Shown one piece after another: positions 53,655-61,977 of a DNA stretch of 64,000 nucleotides. Origin of the DNA: Flavonifractor sp. An112. Lineage in GTDB: Bacteria > Bacillota > Clostridia > Oscillospirales > Oscillospiraceae. Made by a program: the position numbers and the translations under genes. Position 1 is the stretch's first letter. Every line of letters begins with the position of its first letter. The stretch covers positions 233,187 through 297,186 of the forward strand of contig NZ_NFLU01000002.1 of assembly GCF_002161085.1 (NCBI RefSeq), given 5' to 3'. The notes under the pieces were generated by a model that ran no database searches, was not told the DNA's origin, and saw nothing but the letters and a program-made list of their open reading frames with translations.

Positions 53655-54797
53655 TTATCCGGGGAAAATCAGCCCCATCAGCACCACGCTGCCCGTCAAA
53701 ATGGCAAGGGCTGCCACATTGGCCAGGGTAAACACCAGCAGGTAACGACCGGCCCGAGCGCCGGGGGACCTGAGATAGGCCTTCATGGAGATCAGGCTGG
53801 CCAGAGATGCGATGGGTGTTCCAAGGCCGCCAATGTTGGTGCCAATGAGCAGCCCGTGCCAGTCGGTGGTAAAGCTGGACAGCAGTACCGCCGCCGGCAC
53901 GTTGCTGATGACCTGACTGGTAATGCCGGAGGCCAGAGCTGTGTTCTGCGCCATTACCGCCGTCAGCGCCTCCCGTACGGGAGCGCAGGCTCCCACATTG
54001 CCTGCAAAAAGGAAGAAGCAGAAGAAGGTGGCCAGCAGGCCGTAGTCCACCTTGCGGAACAGAGGCCGGTCAAAGATCAGCATACCCGCCGCCACCACGG
54101 CCAGCAGGGCCGGATAGGGCAGCACCCGGAACACCGACAGCAGGCACAGCACAAACAATCCTGCCATCAATCCCAACCGTCCAGGACTGCGAATGGAGGC
54201 CTTTTCCGAAAAGGTGACTCGGATCCCCTCCGGCTTGACGCACAGGGCCGCAATCACCAGCCCCACCAAACTGATCAGGGTAAGGGGCACCATGGTGGCA
54301 AAGAACTGACCGGCGGTCAGCTCATAGTTGGCATAGATATACAGATTCTGAGGGTTACCCACCGGGGTGGCCATGCTGCCCAGATTGGCGGCAATGGTCT
54401 GGAGCACCACAATATAAATCAGCCGCTCCGTTCTGCCAATCAGTCCAAGCACCAGCACCGCAAAGGGCACAAATGTAATGAGGGCCACATCGTTGGTCAC
54501 CAGCATGGACACAAAGAAGGGCAGCAGCACCAGTGCCAGGGTCACAAACCGCATTCTCCGTTCGCCGGCCAGCAGTCGCTGAGCCAGTACCGCGAACACG
54601 CCGCACTCCTGCAAGCCAGCCACCACCGCCATCAGACAGAACAGCAGGCTGAGCACCCGCCAGTCAATGAAATTGAGATAGTCCGCCGACGGCGGATTGA
54701 GTAAAATGGAGGCCGCCGCGCACACCGCGGCGATACACAGCACCGGCTCCCGCTTCCAGAAGCGGAACAGGGCGCATTTTTTCTGTGTTTGCTCCAT
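53655..54797 (-). CDS. SLC13/ArsB-type anion permease
   Basis: A 380-residue transporter with about ten helices. VTNDVALITFVPFAVLVLGL and the PVGNPQNLYIYANYELT loop are typical of the ArsB/NhaD/SLC13 superfamily, as is the second hairpin near SNVPAAVLLSSFT. Substrate (dicarboxylate, arsenite or Na+/anion) cannot be assigned. It has an AAAGGGGG ribosome site and no operon partner. Confidence 0.85.
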   Translation of the reverse strand: MEQTQKKCALFRFWKREPVLCIAAVCAAASILLNPPSADYLNFIDWRVLSLLFCLMAVVAGLQECGVFAVLAQRLLAGERRMRFVTLALVLLPFFVSMLVTNDVALITFVPFAVLVLGLIGRTERLIYIVVLQTIAANLGSMATPVGNPQNLYIYANYELTAGQFFATMVPLTLISLVGLVIAALCVKPEGIRVTFSEKASIRSPGRLGLMAGLFVLCLLSVFRVLPYPALLAVVAAGMLIFDRPLFRKVDYGLLATFFCFFLFAGNVGACAPVREALTAVMAQNTALASGITSQVISNVPAAVLLSSFTTDWHGLLIGTNIGGLGTPIASLASLISMKAYLRSPGARAGRYLLVFTLANVAALAILTGSVVLMGLIFPG

Positions 54798-54824
54798 GCT
54801 TCTTTTCCCCCTTTGAACACGACG

Positions 54825-54852
54825 AAAAAGCCACCCTGGCGGGTGGCTTTTT
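54825..54852. terminator. Bidirectional terminator after the DUF6514 gene
   Basis: AAAAAGCCACCC / GGGTGGCTTTTT, 12-bp stem with loop TGGC and T-runs on both strands. Confidence 0.85.
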
Positions 54853-54939
54853 ACTCTGCTTCACTCGATTGCCGTTTGCCGGTCTCAGTTTACCTGATTC
54901 CAGTGCGGCGGTCAAGTATCTGGACCTATTTTCTCCCAT

Positions 54940-55146
54940 TCAGGAGCGCCGAAAATCTTCCACAACATCAGCAAGATGGACCGGAGACAGCCCCGCACTA
55001 TTGCAGCATTCTGCCAGCCGGTTGACCTCCTGAAAGTCGGTGGAAATGCGTCCGACACAGATTCCGTTGTGGCTCCGGATCCCATACATCTGAGGGCGGG
55101 AAGCCCTGTCCAGATATACATGGTACTTTATACGGCAATTACTCAT
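54940..55146 (-). CDS. DUF6514 family protein
   Basis: A 68-residue protein from ATG 55146 (MSNCRIKYHVYLDRASRPQ...). The pattern YGIR-x-x-NGI, IS-x-DFQEVNRLAECCN and HLADVVEDF matches the small clostridial DUF6514 proteins. Function unknown. It is divergent from a LexA-like regulator across a 271-bp AT-rich gap that holds -10-like sequences on both strands (55233-55238 and 55315-55320), so the regulator may control it. Confidence 0.8.
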   Translation of the reverse strand: MSNCRIKYHVYLDRASRPQMYGIRSHNGICVGRISTDFQEVNRLAECCNSAGLSPVHLADVVEDFRRS

Positions 55147-55417
55147 GGTTTCCTCTCTCCTCATTTTCTCTGCTTTTGGTTATAATTTCATGGTTTCACG
55201 ACATATTTCGCTCTTTTTCCCTATCAAAAGGTATTATACTGTTTGTTACGGTAATTTTCCACATCCGCTCCCCTCTGTGTCTATATCTTGTATTTTCGTC
55301 CCTCTGCATACTCTATATAATGTATTCTGCATAAATTGTCAATGCCAACAGACTATTTTGTCCACTGACCGGGAGGTTTTGACCGCATTCGGTTGGGGGT
55401 TCTCTGGAGGTGCGCCC

Positions 55418-56173
55418 ATGTCTCTGATGGTGGAAAAGCTGGCCTATGTAAAAAAACTGCGCCACTTGACGTCGGAGGATATCTCCCGTCTGTCCGGCGT
55501 GCCTCTTGGTACGCTGAATAAAATTCTGTCGGGACAGACAAAAAATCCGGCGATAGGGCCTATGGATCGGATCACCCGTGTACTGCGGGTACCCATCCGA
55601 TATCTGCTGGATGACGAGCTGCCCCCGGAATGCTGCGTCACCGCCAACAGCCAGGACGGCGTGGTCCTGCTCTCCCCGGAGGAGCTCCGCCTGCTGCTGG
55701 CGCTGCGGCGGCTGGAGCCCCAACGGCGGCGGACTGCTGGGGTCATGTTGGCCCTGATGAGTGCGGCCTGCGTCAAATCCATCGGGACCGTATCGGTGAA
55801 GCGTACCTTCTGCTACACCACCGGCTCCACCGATGCCCCGCCGGTCCGGGCCATTCTGATCCCGGAGGTTGACGCCGCCGCTCGGGAGGCGGACTTTGCC
55901 GTGCTTCTCAGCGATGGCAGCATGGAACCGGTCTATCCCTCCGGCGCCGTTCTGTTGTGTGCCCAACGCCCCCCTACCGCGCAGGAATATGGTATATACC
56001 TCTATAATCAGGAAGTCCTGCTCCGGCGGCTCTGCCGCCGCAGGGGCGTCACCCGGCTGCTGGCCCCCAGTCTGGCTTATCCTGATCTTCAGGTGTCGGA
56101 GGAAGATCACCTGGACTGCCTGGGCACCATCACAGGGCAGGCCCGTGGCTGCCGGTGGGAGCAGACACCCTAA
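55418..56173 (+). CDS. XRE regulator with S24/LexA-like C-terminal domain
   Basis: A 251-residue protein from ATG 55418 (GGAGG site). The N-terminal helix-turn-helix is about residues 5-60 (LTSEDISRLSGVPLGTLNKILSG). The C-terminal part resembles a LexA/phage repressor peptidase: LLSDGSMEPVYPSGAVLL holds the nucleophilic Ser. Where the family has the catalytic Lys in a V-K-R-L context, this protein has LLRRL, so self-cleavage is doubtful. It may respond to a ligand or partner instead. Confidence 0.82.
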   Translation: MSLMVEKLAYVKKLRHLTSEDISRLSGVPLGTLNKILSGQTKNPAIGPMDRITRVLRVPIRYLLDDELPPECCVTANSQDGVVLLSPEELRLLLALRRLEPQRRRTAGVMLALMSAACVKSIGTVSVKRTFCYTTGSTDAPPVRAILIPEVDAAAREADFAVLLSDGSMEPVYPSGAVLLCAQRPPTAQEYGIYLYNQEVLLRRLCRRRGVTRLLAPSLAYPDLQVSEEDHLDCLGTITGQARGCRWEQTP

Positions 56174-56304
56174 CCGTTCTCAACCGTTCGTTGTACTTCT
56201 GTTCTACCGCTGGTTGCAAGTTCCAACCGCCGTTACCTTCCCTTTTCTGCGGAAATACTCTATAATACATCCTGTGAAAACCACACGCAGAAAAGAGGAT
56301 ACCT

Positions 56305-56796
56305 ATGAACCAGACCATCGGTGGGCGCATCAGCGCCCTTCGGAAGCGGGACGGCCTGACTCAGGAGGAACTGGCCGCTCAGATGGGAGTCTCTCCCCAG
56401 GCGGTGAGCAAGTGGGAAAATGACCTGAGCGTCCCCGATCTCTCCGTCCTTACCGCCCTGTCCGACTACTTCCACCTGTCTCTGGACGAGCTGATCCGAG
56501 GGCAGCGCACCGACGTGCAGTATGTTCCCCCGGAGGCTCGGAAAAGCGCAGAGGAGCTGTTCCTCCGTGTCCGGGTCCGCACAGGGGAAGGGGATAAAAT
56601 CAATGTCAATCTGCCCCTGGCGTTGGTCCGCATTGCCGCCCAGCTCGATTTGGAACTGCCTCAGTTCCGGGGCAGCGAATGGCTCCGTCAGCTGGACCTG
56701 AACGCCCTTCTCACCCTCATAGAGGGCGGCGCACTGGGAAAGCTGGTAGAGGTAGAGAACAGCAACGGCGATCTGGTGGAAGTCGTGGTGGAATAA
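56305..56796 (+). CDS. XRE-family regulator with C-terminal small-ligand-like domain
   Basis: A 163-residue protein. Residues 5-60 are a classic helix-turn-helix (ISALRKRDGLTQEELAAQMGV, SPQAVSKWENDLSVPDLSVL). The second half (LRVRVRTGEGDKINVNLPLALVR and EGGALGKLVEVENSNGDLVEVVVE) is a conserved domain seen after XRE or SHOCT-like modules in clostridia. It is followed without spacing by a 79-residue gene, together a regulatory pair. Confidence 0.8.
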   Translation: MNQTIGGRISALRKRDGLTQEELAAQMGVSPQAVSKWENDLSVPDLSVLTALSDYFHLSLDELIRGQRTDVQYVPPEARKSAEELFLRVRVRTGEGDKINVNLPLALVRIAAQLDLELPQFRGSEWLRQLDLNALLTLIEGGALGKLVEVENSNGDLVEVVVE

Positions 56797-57036
56797 ATGC
56801 GTCTGCACATCAAAACCAAGGACTTTCGCCTCCACCTGCTTCTGCCCACCTGGCTTGTCCTGAGCAAACCAGGGCTCACCATTGCCCTGTGGGCCTGCCG
56901 CCGCTATGTGACGCTTCCCCCTCACCGGCGCGCGGAGGTATTCCGCCTGACGCGCCGGCTGCGGCGACAGTGCCGTGGCGTCTCTCTGGTGGATATCCAC
57001 ACCCAAGATGGCGAGGAGATCCGGCTCACACTCTGA
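56797..57036 (+). CDS. Small basic protein of unknown function
   Basis: A 79-residue protein whose ATG follows the preceding stop codon directly (TAAATG), indicating translational coupling with the XRE regulator. It is rich in Arg (RRYVTLPPHRRAEVFRLTRRLRRQCRG) and ends in DGEEIRLTL. In similar clostridial pairs such small proteins accompany the regulator; function is unknown. Confidence 0.65.
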   Translation: MRLHIKTKDFRLHLLLPTWLVLSKPGLTIALWACRRYVTLPPHRRAEVFRLTRRLRRQCRGVSLVDIHTQDGEEIRLTL

Positions 57037-57044
57037 TATTCCAA

Positions 57045-57073
57045 AATGTCCGCTGCCTATCGCAGCGGACATT
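57045..57073 (+). terminator. Terminator after the XRE pair
   Basis: AATGTCCGCTGC / GCAGCGGACATT, 12-bp stem, loop CTATC, then TTTTTCG. Confidence 0.85.
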
Positions 57074-57083
57074 TTTTCGTTTC

Positions 57084-57116
57084 ATGCAACATTTCCTTTC
57101 GCCCAGTTGTATCTAA
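57084..57116 (+). promoter_or_regulatory. Candidate ECF-sigma promoter of the second ECF module
   Basis: ATGCAACATTT at 57084-57094 and TTGTATCTAA at 57107-57116, separated by CCTTTCGCCCAG. The ATGCAA...CATTT...TCGC-x-CAG string recurs before the first ECF gene (21087-21109). It resembles -35 and -10 elements used by Gram-positive ECF sigma factors (GCAAC-type -35). A conventional sigma-A site is not obvious here. Confidence 0.45.
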
Positions 57117-57173
57117 GGTGTCACAACGAGAGAGCAAAACCTCTCCCGCAATTCACCGGAAAGGAAGATTTCT

Positions 57174-58007
57174 ATGAAAAAGCTTGTTCCCACTCTGCTG
57201 TCCCTGGCCCTGGCCGGCTCCCTCTGTCTGCCTGTTCTGGCCGCTCCCGTTGCTGTGGACGAGACCGCCTCTCCCTCTGGCTATGCCATCCAGGTCAACG
57301 GCGCCGATACCGAAATTCGGGGCAGCGTAATGGTTCCCCTCCGTGCTCTGGCGGAAGAACTGGGTTTCACCGTGACTTGGTCTGGAGAGCAGATCCGGGT
57401 GGACACCGGCAAGGTACACACTGATGTGACCCTTGAGGTGGACCGCTATGTGATTACCACCAGTCTGGAAGATATGGTGGGTATGAGCGCCCCCTTCTCT
57501 CTGGGCTGCCCTCCCTATGCGGTGAATGGTACTACCTATGTACCCCTGGCCCTCTTTGACGCCCTGCTGGGCAACCAGGAGGACGCCATCACCGGCGACA
57601 GCGGCACCATCTCCATCCAGACTGATTCCTCCACTCAGATCCCCAATCCCTTTGTGGAATGCGGCACGCTGGCGGAGGCCCAGGATCAGGCTGGTTTCTC
57701 TCTGAACCTGCCTGATGGCTGCACCCCGGAGCACATCTCTGTGCTGCCTGATCAGATGATCCAGGTCCTCTGTGAAGATAACCTCACTATCCGTAAGGCG
57801 GTGGGGCAGGAGGATATCAGCGGCGACTATACCGCCTATCCTCAGGTGGACACCCTTTCCTCTCACGGAACAGAGGTTACCCTGAAGGGGGACGGAGACA
57901 CGGTTAAGGTTGCGGTTTGGACTACGGAGGGCTATACTTATGCCATTCAGAGCGCCGCCGGCCTGAGCCGGGACGCTATGCTCACACTGGTGGCATCCGT
58001 GGCATGA
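57174..58007 (+). CDS. Secreted stalk-domain (copper amine oxidase N-like) protein
   Basis: A 277-residue exported protein: signal peptide MKKLVPTLLSLALAGSLCLP with a cleavage-like A-A-P, then a stalk domain (YAIQVNGADTEIRGSVMVPL, LRALAEELGFTVTWSGEQI), and a C-terminal domain of about 95 residues. That last domain shares RKAVGQEDISGDYTAY and VTLKGDGDTVKVAVWTTEGY with the anti-sigma-like protein at 58619. Such stalk domains are common in clostridial cell-surface proteins. It is 37 bases ahead of the sigma gene and likely in the same operon. Confidence 0.8.
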   Translation: MKKLVPTLLSLALAGSLCLPVLAAPVAVDETASPSGYAIQVNGADTEIRGSVMVPLRALAEELGFTVTWSGEQIRVDTGKVHTDVTLEVDRYVITTSLEDMVGMSAPFSLGCPPYAVNGTTYVPLALFDALLGNQEDAITGDSGTISIQTDSSTQIPNPFVECGTLAEAQDQAGFSLNLPDGCTPEHISVLPDQMIQVLCEDNLTIRKAVGQEDISGDYTAYPQVDTLSSHGTEVTLKGDGDTVKVAVWTTEGYTYAIQSAAGLSRDAMLTLVASVA

Positions 58008-58044
58008 CGCCAGCGTTCCATTACTACAGAAGAGGGAGGAGTCG

Positions 58045-58641
58045 ATGGGAATGACCGCTGTTTGCCGCCTGAGACGGCCCGGCCTGCGCACCCATATCCT
58101 ACACGCCCTTCTACTGCTCTTTGCCCGGAAGCCGGAGGAGGAGGCCGTCCGGCAAACCGCCAACGCTCAGGCTGCCCGGATGCTGGACGCCTATGGCAAC
58201 AGTATTCTACGTCTGGCCTATTCCTACCTTCACAATCAAAGTGACGCCGAGGAGGTACTCCAGGACACCCTGCTGCAATTTCTGCGTACCGCTCCTGTGC
58301 TGGAGAGCCCCCAGCACAAAAAGGCCTGGCTGCTGCGGGTGGCCGCCAACCTGAGCAAAAACCGGTTGAAGTACAACCGCCTTCGCTCCGCCGATGAGCT
58401 GCGGGACACGCTGGCCGCGGAACAGCGGGAGGACCTCTCCTTTGTATGGGAGGCCGTCAAGGCTCTTCCCCAACATTCCCGGGCTGCCATCCACCTTTTC
58501 TATCATGAGGGCTGCTCCACCGCCCAGATCGCGTCCATCCTGGGCCGGAAAGAGTCCACCATCCGTTCCGATCTGCGCAGAGGCCGCATTCAGCTGAAAG
58601 AGATCTTGAAGGAGGCGTATGACTTTGGCCCGGAAATATGA
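58045..58641 (+). CDS. ECF-type RNA polymerase sigma factor
   Basis: A 198-residue sigma factor with a 40-residue basic N-terminal extension not seen in the first ECF protein. Region 2 (YGNSILRLAYSYLHNQSDAEEVLQDTLLQFL) and region 4 (LPQHSRAAIHLFYHEGCSTAQIASILGRKESTIRSDLRRGRIQL) are clear. It overlaps the following membrane protein by 23 bases, the usual sigma/anti-sigma coupling. Confidence 0.9.
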   Translation: MGMTAVCRLRRPGLRTHILHALLLLFARKPEEEAVRQTANAQAARMLDAYGNSILRLAYSYLHNQSDAEEVLQDTLLQFLRTAPVLESPQHKKAWLLRVAANLSKNRLKYNRLRSADELRDTLAAEQREDLSFVWEAVKALPQHSRAAIHLFYHEGCSTAQIASILGRKESTIRSDLRRGRIQLKEILKEAYDFGPEI

Positions 58642-59254
58642 CGAGATCATGTCCCACCTTGTAGTGACCGATGCCATGCGGTCCCGCATTCTGGAGCAGC
58701 TGGAATCAGCCGGACAGCCTATCCCCTCCTCCCGCCCCCCGCTTCTTCTGCGGCGTACGCTTGCTACCGCCGCCTGTCTGGCCGTAGTGCTGGCAGGGAT
58801 CTCGATCCTGCCCCGGATTACCTCGCCCCAGCCTGTGGAGACCCCATCCGGCCCAATCACTGTGGTCCCAAATCTCCAGGAAGTGTCCTCCGCCCAAGCC
58901 CTCTCGGCTTTGGTTGGATTCTCCGTATCCGACCTGAAGGCGCTGCCCTTCCTGGTGGAGCAGAGTACCTATACCGCATACGGTGATACCCTGGCTCAAA
59001 TTCGCTGTGAGGGTGACTCCCAGTGGGCTCTCTTCCGCAAATCCGCCGGGACCGAAGACAACTCCGGCGATTACACCGCCTATGCCGCTCAGACCTCCTA
59101 CGACCTGGATGGCCTGAGCGTCACCCTGAAAGGAGAGGCAGACCAGTCCTATGTACTGGCTCTGTGGACCGACGGCAGCTATAGTTACTCTTTGCGCCTC
59201 TCCCAGCCTCTGACGGTCGAACAGTGGAATCAGGTGATTTCCGCAAACTGCTGA
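58619..59254 (+). CDS. Membrane-anchored anti-sigma-like protein (DUF4367-type domain)
   Basis: A 211-residue protein: a short cytosolic N-terminus (MTLARKYDEIMSHLVVTDAMR), one membrane helix (TLATAACLAVVLAGISILP) and an extracellular DUF4367-like domain (FLVEQSTYTAYGDTLAQIRC; RKSAGTEDNSGDYTAY; VTLKGEADQSYVLALWTDGSYSYSLRL). The domain is also present in the secreted protein at 57174, suggesting that they respond to the same cue or bind each other. Anti-sigma activity is inferred from gene overlap. Confidence 0.75.
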   Translation: MTLARKYDEIMSHLVVTDAMRSRILEQLESAGQPIPSSRPPLLLRRTLATAACLAVVLAGISILPRITSPQPVETPSGPITVVPNLQEVSSAQALSALVGFSVSDLKALPFLVEQSTYTAYGDTLAQIRCEGDSQWALFRKSAGTEDNSGDYTAYAAQTSYDLDGLSVTLKGEADQSYVLALWTDGSYSYSLRLSQPLTVEQWNQVISANC

Positions 59255-59260
59255 CATCAC

Positions 59261-59297
59261 AAAAGCGGCCGCCGTGCTATGCACGGCGACCGCTTTT
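59261..59297. terminator. Bidirectional terminator between the ECF module and the GNAT gene
   Basis: AAAAGCGGcCGCCGTGC / GCACGGCGaCCGCTTTT, 16 pairs with a single C-A mismatch, T-runs on both strands. Confidence 0.85.
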
Positions 59298-59302
59298 GCC
59301 AT

Positions 59303-60004
59303 TCAGTTGGGCAGCATCCGAAACCACTTGCTCCGGATACCCGCCGCTTTGAAGCTCGTCCGGCGGTACAGGGAAAAGGCGCTCTCATTGTCGCTGGCCA
59401 CCAGCAGCTTACACCGGTCAAATCCGGCCTCCGCCAACAGAGCCATAGTCCCCCAGAGCAGTTCCCGCCCCAGGCCCTGTCCACGGACATCCTTTTGCAG
59501 CGCGATGCCCTCGATCTCCGGCACCTCCTGGGTCAGGTCCAGCTCATACACCCCGACTGGCACCCCGTTGACCACCGCAAATCCGCAGCGGTGACCCTCA
59601 TCCAGGGCCCGGTCCAGATCCCGGGGTCCGTAAGTAGCAGAATTGGGCATTTCAAAAAAGCATCCGTTGTGCAGGGCCAGCCAGGCCCCGCCCCGCTCCC
59701 GGGTCAGGGGCTCCAGGCTGAGGCGCTGGGGCTGGCCGGGCAGCTGGGACAGATCTCGCTGCAGCTCCAGCAGATCGCGGACAAACTCCAGCCGGCAATC
59801 CCCCTGCCAGCCCTCCTCCAGGGGCGCGCCGGGGTCCCGGGAGGTCACAAGCAGTTCCGTTGCACCCAGGCTCAACAGCTCCTGTCGGCCCCGGCACAGC
59901 AGTTCGTCCAGCTCTCCGGTCCGGCAGTGCTGGATGACCAGATAGCCCTTCCCTTTGGCCGTGATTTCTGCGGCAAAGATTTGATAGGCCGACTCCATGT
60001 CCAT
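59303..60004 (-). CDS. GNAT family N-acetyltransferase
   Basis: A 233-residue protein. The C-terminal half is a GNAT domain with the acetyl-CoA loop DVRGQGLGRELLWGTMALLAEAG and the following KLLVASDNESAFSLYRRTSFK. The N-terminal 100 residues carry a related but degenerate half (AKGKGYLVIQHCRTGELDELLC), so the protein may be a double-GNAT. Substrate unknown. Confidence 0.85.
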   Translation of the reverse strand: MDMESAYQIFAAEITAKGKGYLVIQHCRTGELDELLCRGRQELLSLGATELLVTSRDPGAPLEEGWQGDCRLEFVRDLLELQRDLSQLPGQPQRLSLEPLTRERGGAWLALHNGCFFEMPNSATYGPRDLDRALDEGHRCGFAVVNGVPVGVYELDLTQEVPEIEGIALQKDVRGQGLGRELLWGTMALLAEAGFDRCKLLVASDNESAFSLYRRTSFKAAGIRSKWFRMLPN

Positions 60005-60035
60005 TCCCCCCAGTGATGATTGCTACCACTATACC

Positions 60036-60070
60036 ACAGCCCCCCGGACTTGACAAGTCCGGGGGGCTGT
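60036..60070 (-). terminator. Strong hairpin after the Amt-PII gene
   Basis: ACAGCCCCCCGGACTTG / CAAGTCCGGGGGGCTGT, 17-bp perfect stem with one loop base; no U-run follows on the minus strand, so it may be an mRNA end stabiliser. Confidence 0.6.
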
Positions 60071-60074
60071 CTCA

Positions 60075-61784
60075 TTACTCCTCGCCCTGAAGGGCGTCAT
60101 ATCCGTGTTCGCCGGTACGGACCTTGACCACATCCTCCACATCATAGACGAAGATCTTGCCGTCGCCGATCCCACCGGTATGGAGCACCTGCTTGGCGGT
60201 ATCCACCACCTGTGCCACCGGCACCTTGGATACCACAATCTCCACCTGTACCTTGGGCAGCAGATTCATGGTCATGGGCACGCCGCGGTAATACTCCGTC
60301 TTGCCCTTCTGGATGCCGCAGCCCAGCACCTGAGTTACCGTCATACCCGTTACGCCGATGCCGTTCATGGCGCTCTTCAGCTCCTCAAACCTGGACTGGT
60401 TGCAGATGATGGTCACATTGGTCAGCTTGGCTGCCGACTTGGTGCGCTCCGCAGGCTGAGCACGCTCAGAGACCTGCACGGGCACCGGGCTCTCACCAGC
60501 CACATAGGGCTCCGGATAGGCGTCCGGCTTGGCCACCGCCGTCATGCTGGTGGACTGACTGAAGTCGGCATAAGCGGTAGGCAGGCCGTGCTCATGGATG
60601 TCCAGGCCCTCCAGCTCCTCAATGGCAGAGGTCCGCAGACCCACCGTGTGCTTGATAACGGTAAAGATGATCACCATAGTCACCGCTACCCAGGCAATGA
60701 CGCTGACCACGCCCAGGCACTGGGTGAGGAAGAACTTGGGACCGCCGCCGTAGAACAGGCCACCGTCCACCGCCAGCAGGCCGGTGAGCAGGGTACCCAT
60801 AGCGCCGCACACACCGTGGACCGAAATGGCGCCCACAGGATCGTCGATCTTGGCTATCTTATCAAAGAATTCCACCGCCAGGGGAAGCACGATGCCGGCA
60901 CAGATACCGATGATGGCTGCACCCTCCACAGATACCATGTCACAGCCGGCGGTAATGGCCACCAATCCGCCCAGCGCTGCGTTGAAGGTCATGGAGACGT
61001 CCGGCTTCTTGAAGCGAATTCAGGTAAAGAGCATGGTGGTCACGCAGGCCACAGCAGCCGACATATTGGTGGTGACGAAGATGCTGCCGGCAGCCACCAG
61101 GGTGTCGTCCCCGGTCATGGAGACGGTGGAGCAGCCGTTGAACCCAAACCAGCAGAACCACAGCACAAACACGCCCAGCGCGGCGATGGAGAGGTTGTGG
61201 CCCAGAATGGCCCGGGGCTTGCCGTCCCTGTCATACTTGCCGATGCGGGGCCCCAGGATCTTGGCGCCGATGAGGGAGGCCACGCCGCCCACCATATGCA
61301 CCGCGGTGGAACCGGCAAAGTCATGGAAGCCCAGCTGGGACAGCCAGCCACCGCCCCAGATCCAGTGGCCGGAGATGGGATAGACCACAGCGGAAATCAA
61401 CAGAGAATAGATGCAGTAGGAAATAAACTTGGTGCGCTCTGCCATAGCGCCCGATACAATGGTAGCGGCGGTGGCGCAAAACACCGTCTGGAAAATGAAG
61501 AAGGCGAAGAAGGGAACCCCCTCCGGCAGGATGGCGGAATAGTCGCCCCGTACGAAGGGATCAAAGCCGCCTATCAGCGCCCCCGCGCTTCCGAACATCA
61601 ACCCGAAGCCCAGCAGCCAGAAGATGGGCGTGCCGATGCAGAAGTCCATCAGGTTCTTCATCAGAATATTGCCCGTGTTTTTTGCCCGGGTAAATCCCGC
61701 CTCACACATGGCAAAGCCGGCCTGCATGAAAAAGACCAGCGCGGCGCCCAACAGCACCCAGATCGTGTTCACTGACGAATACAT
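60075..61784 (-). pseudogene. amt: Ammonium transporter fused to a P-II protein, interrupted by an in-frame TGA
   Basis: From ATG 61784 (AGGGAGG site) the Amt channel runs for 254 codons: YSSVNTIWVLLGAALVFFMQ, GSTAVHMVGGVASLIGAK. It then meets TGA (61022-61020) where relatives have a Trp (TTMLFT-W-IRFKKPDVS, TGG in the expected codon). The same frame continues for 314 codons: the rest of Amt (GGLVAITAGCDMVSV; VHGVCGAMGTLL), a linker, and a complete P-II domain (TNVTIICNQSRFEELKSAM; GKTEYYRG). No frameshift exists. P-II lacks the uridylylated Tyr51 (Met here). Either the gene is dead, a selection-free lineage, or TGA is a sequence error; a start at an internal ATG might still make the second half. 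Confidence 0.85.
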
Positions 61785-61810
61785 ACATTCATTCCTCCCT
61801 GAAAACAAAA

Positions 61811-61905
61811 ACGCTCGCTTCGCCTTCCTCGGCGAAACGAGCGTCTCTGCTTGATGGATGCAGTGTATGCTCTTTTTCTGCATCCGTCAAGATCGTCCTT
61901 GCATA
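61811..61905 (-). promoter_or_regulatory. amt leader: two tandem hairpins, the second terminator-like
   Basis: Minus strand, 5' to 3': hairpin CTTGAcGGATGCAG / CTGCATCCaTCAAG (13 pairs with one mismatch, loop of 14 bases, about 61891-61850), then hairpin ACGCTCGtTTCGCC / GGCGAAgCGAGCGT (about 61843-61810, hexaloop GAGGAA) followed by TTTTTGTTTTC. The second is an intrinsic terminator 30 bases ahead of the start codon. Tandem hairpins before nitrogen genes are the target of ANTAR antiterminators in some Firmicutes. Confidence 0.55.
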
Positions 61906-61977
61906 TTTGGAAATAATTCAGAAATTTTCCTGCTTACAATATTTATTTTCGCAAGTTTTCAATATAATACTTTCATT

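Noticed and set aside
54940..55164. The longer start of the DUF6514 gene at 55164
   Set aside because: The extra residues (MRREET) are not family-like and ATG 55146 gives the usual N-terminus.
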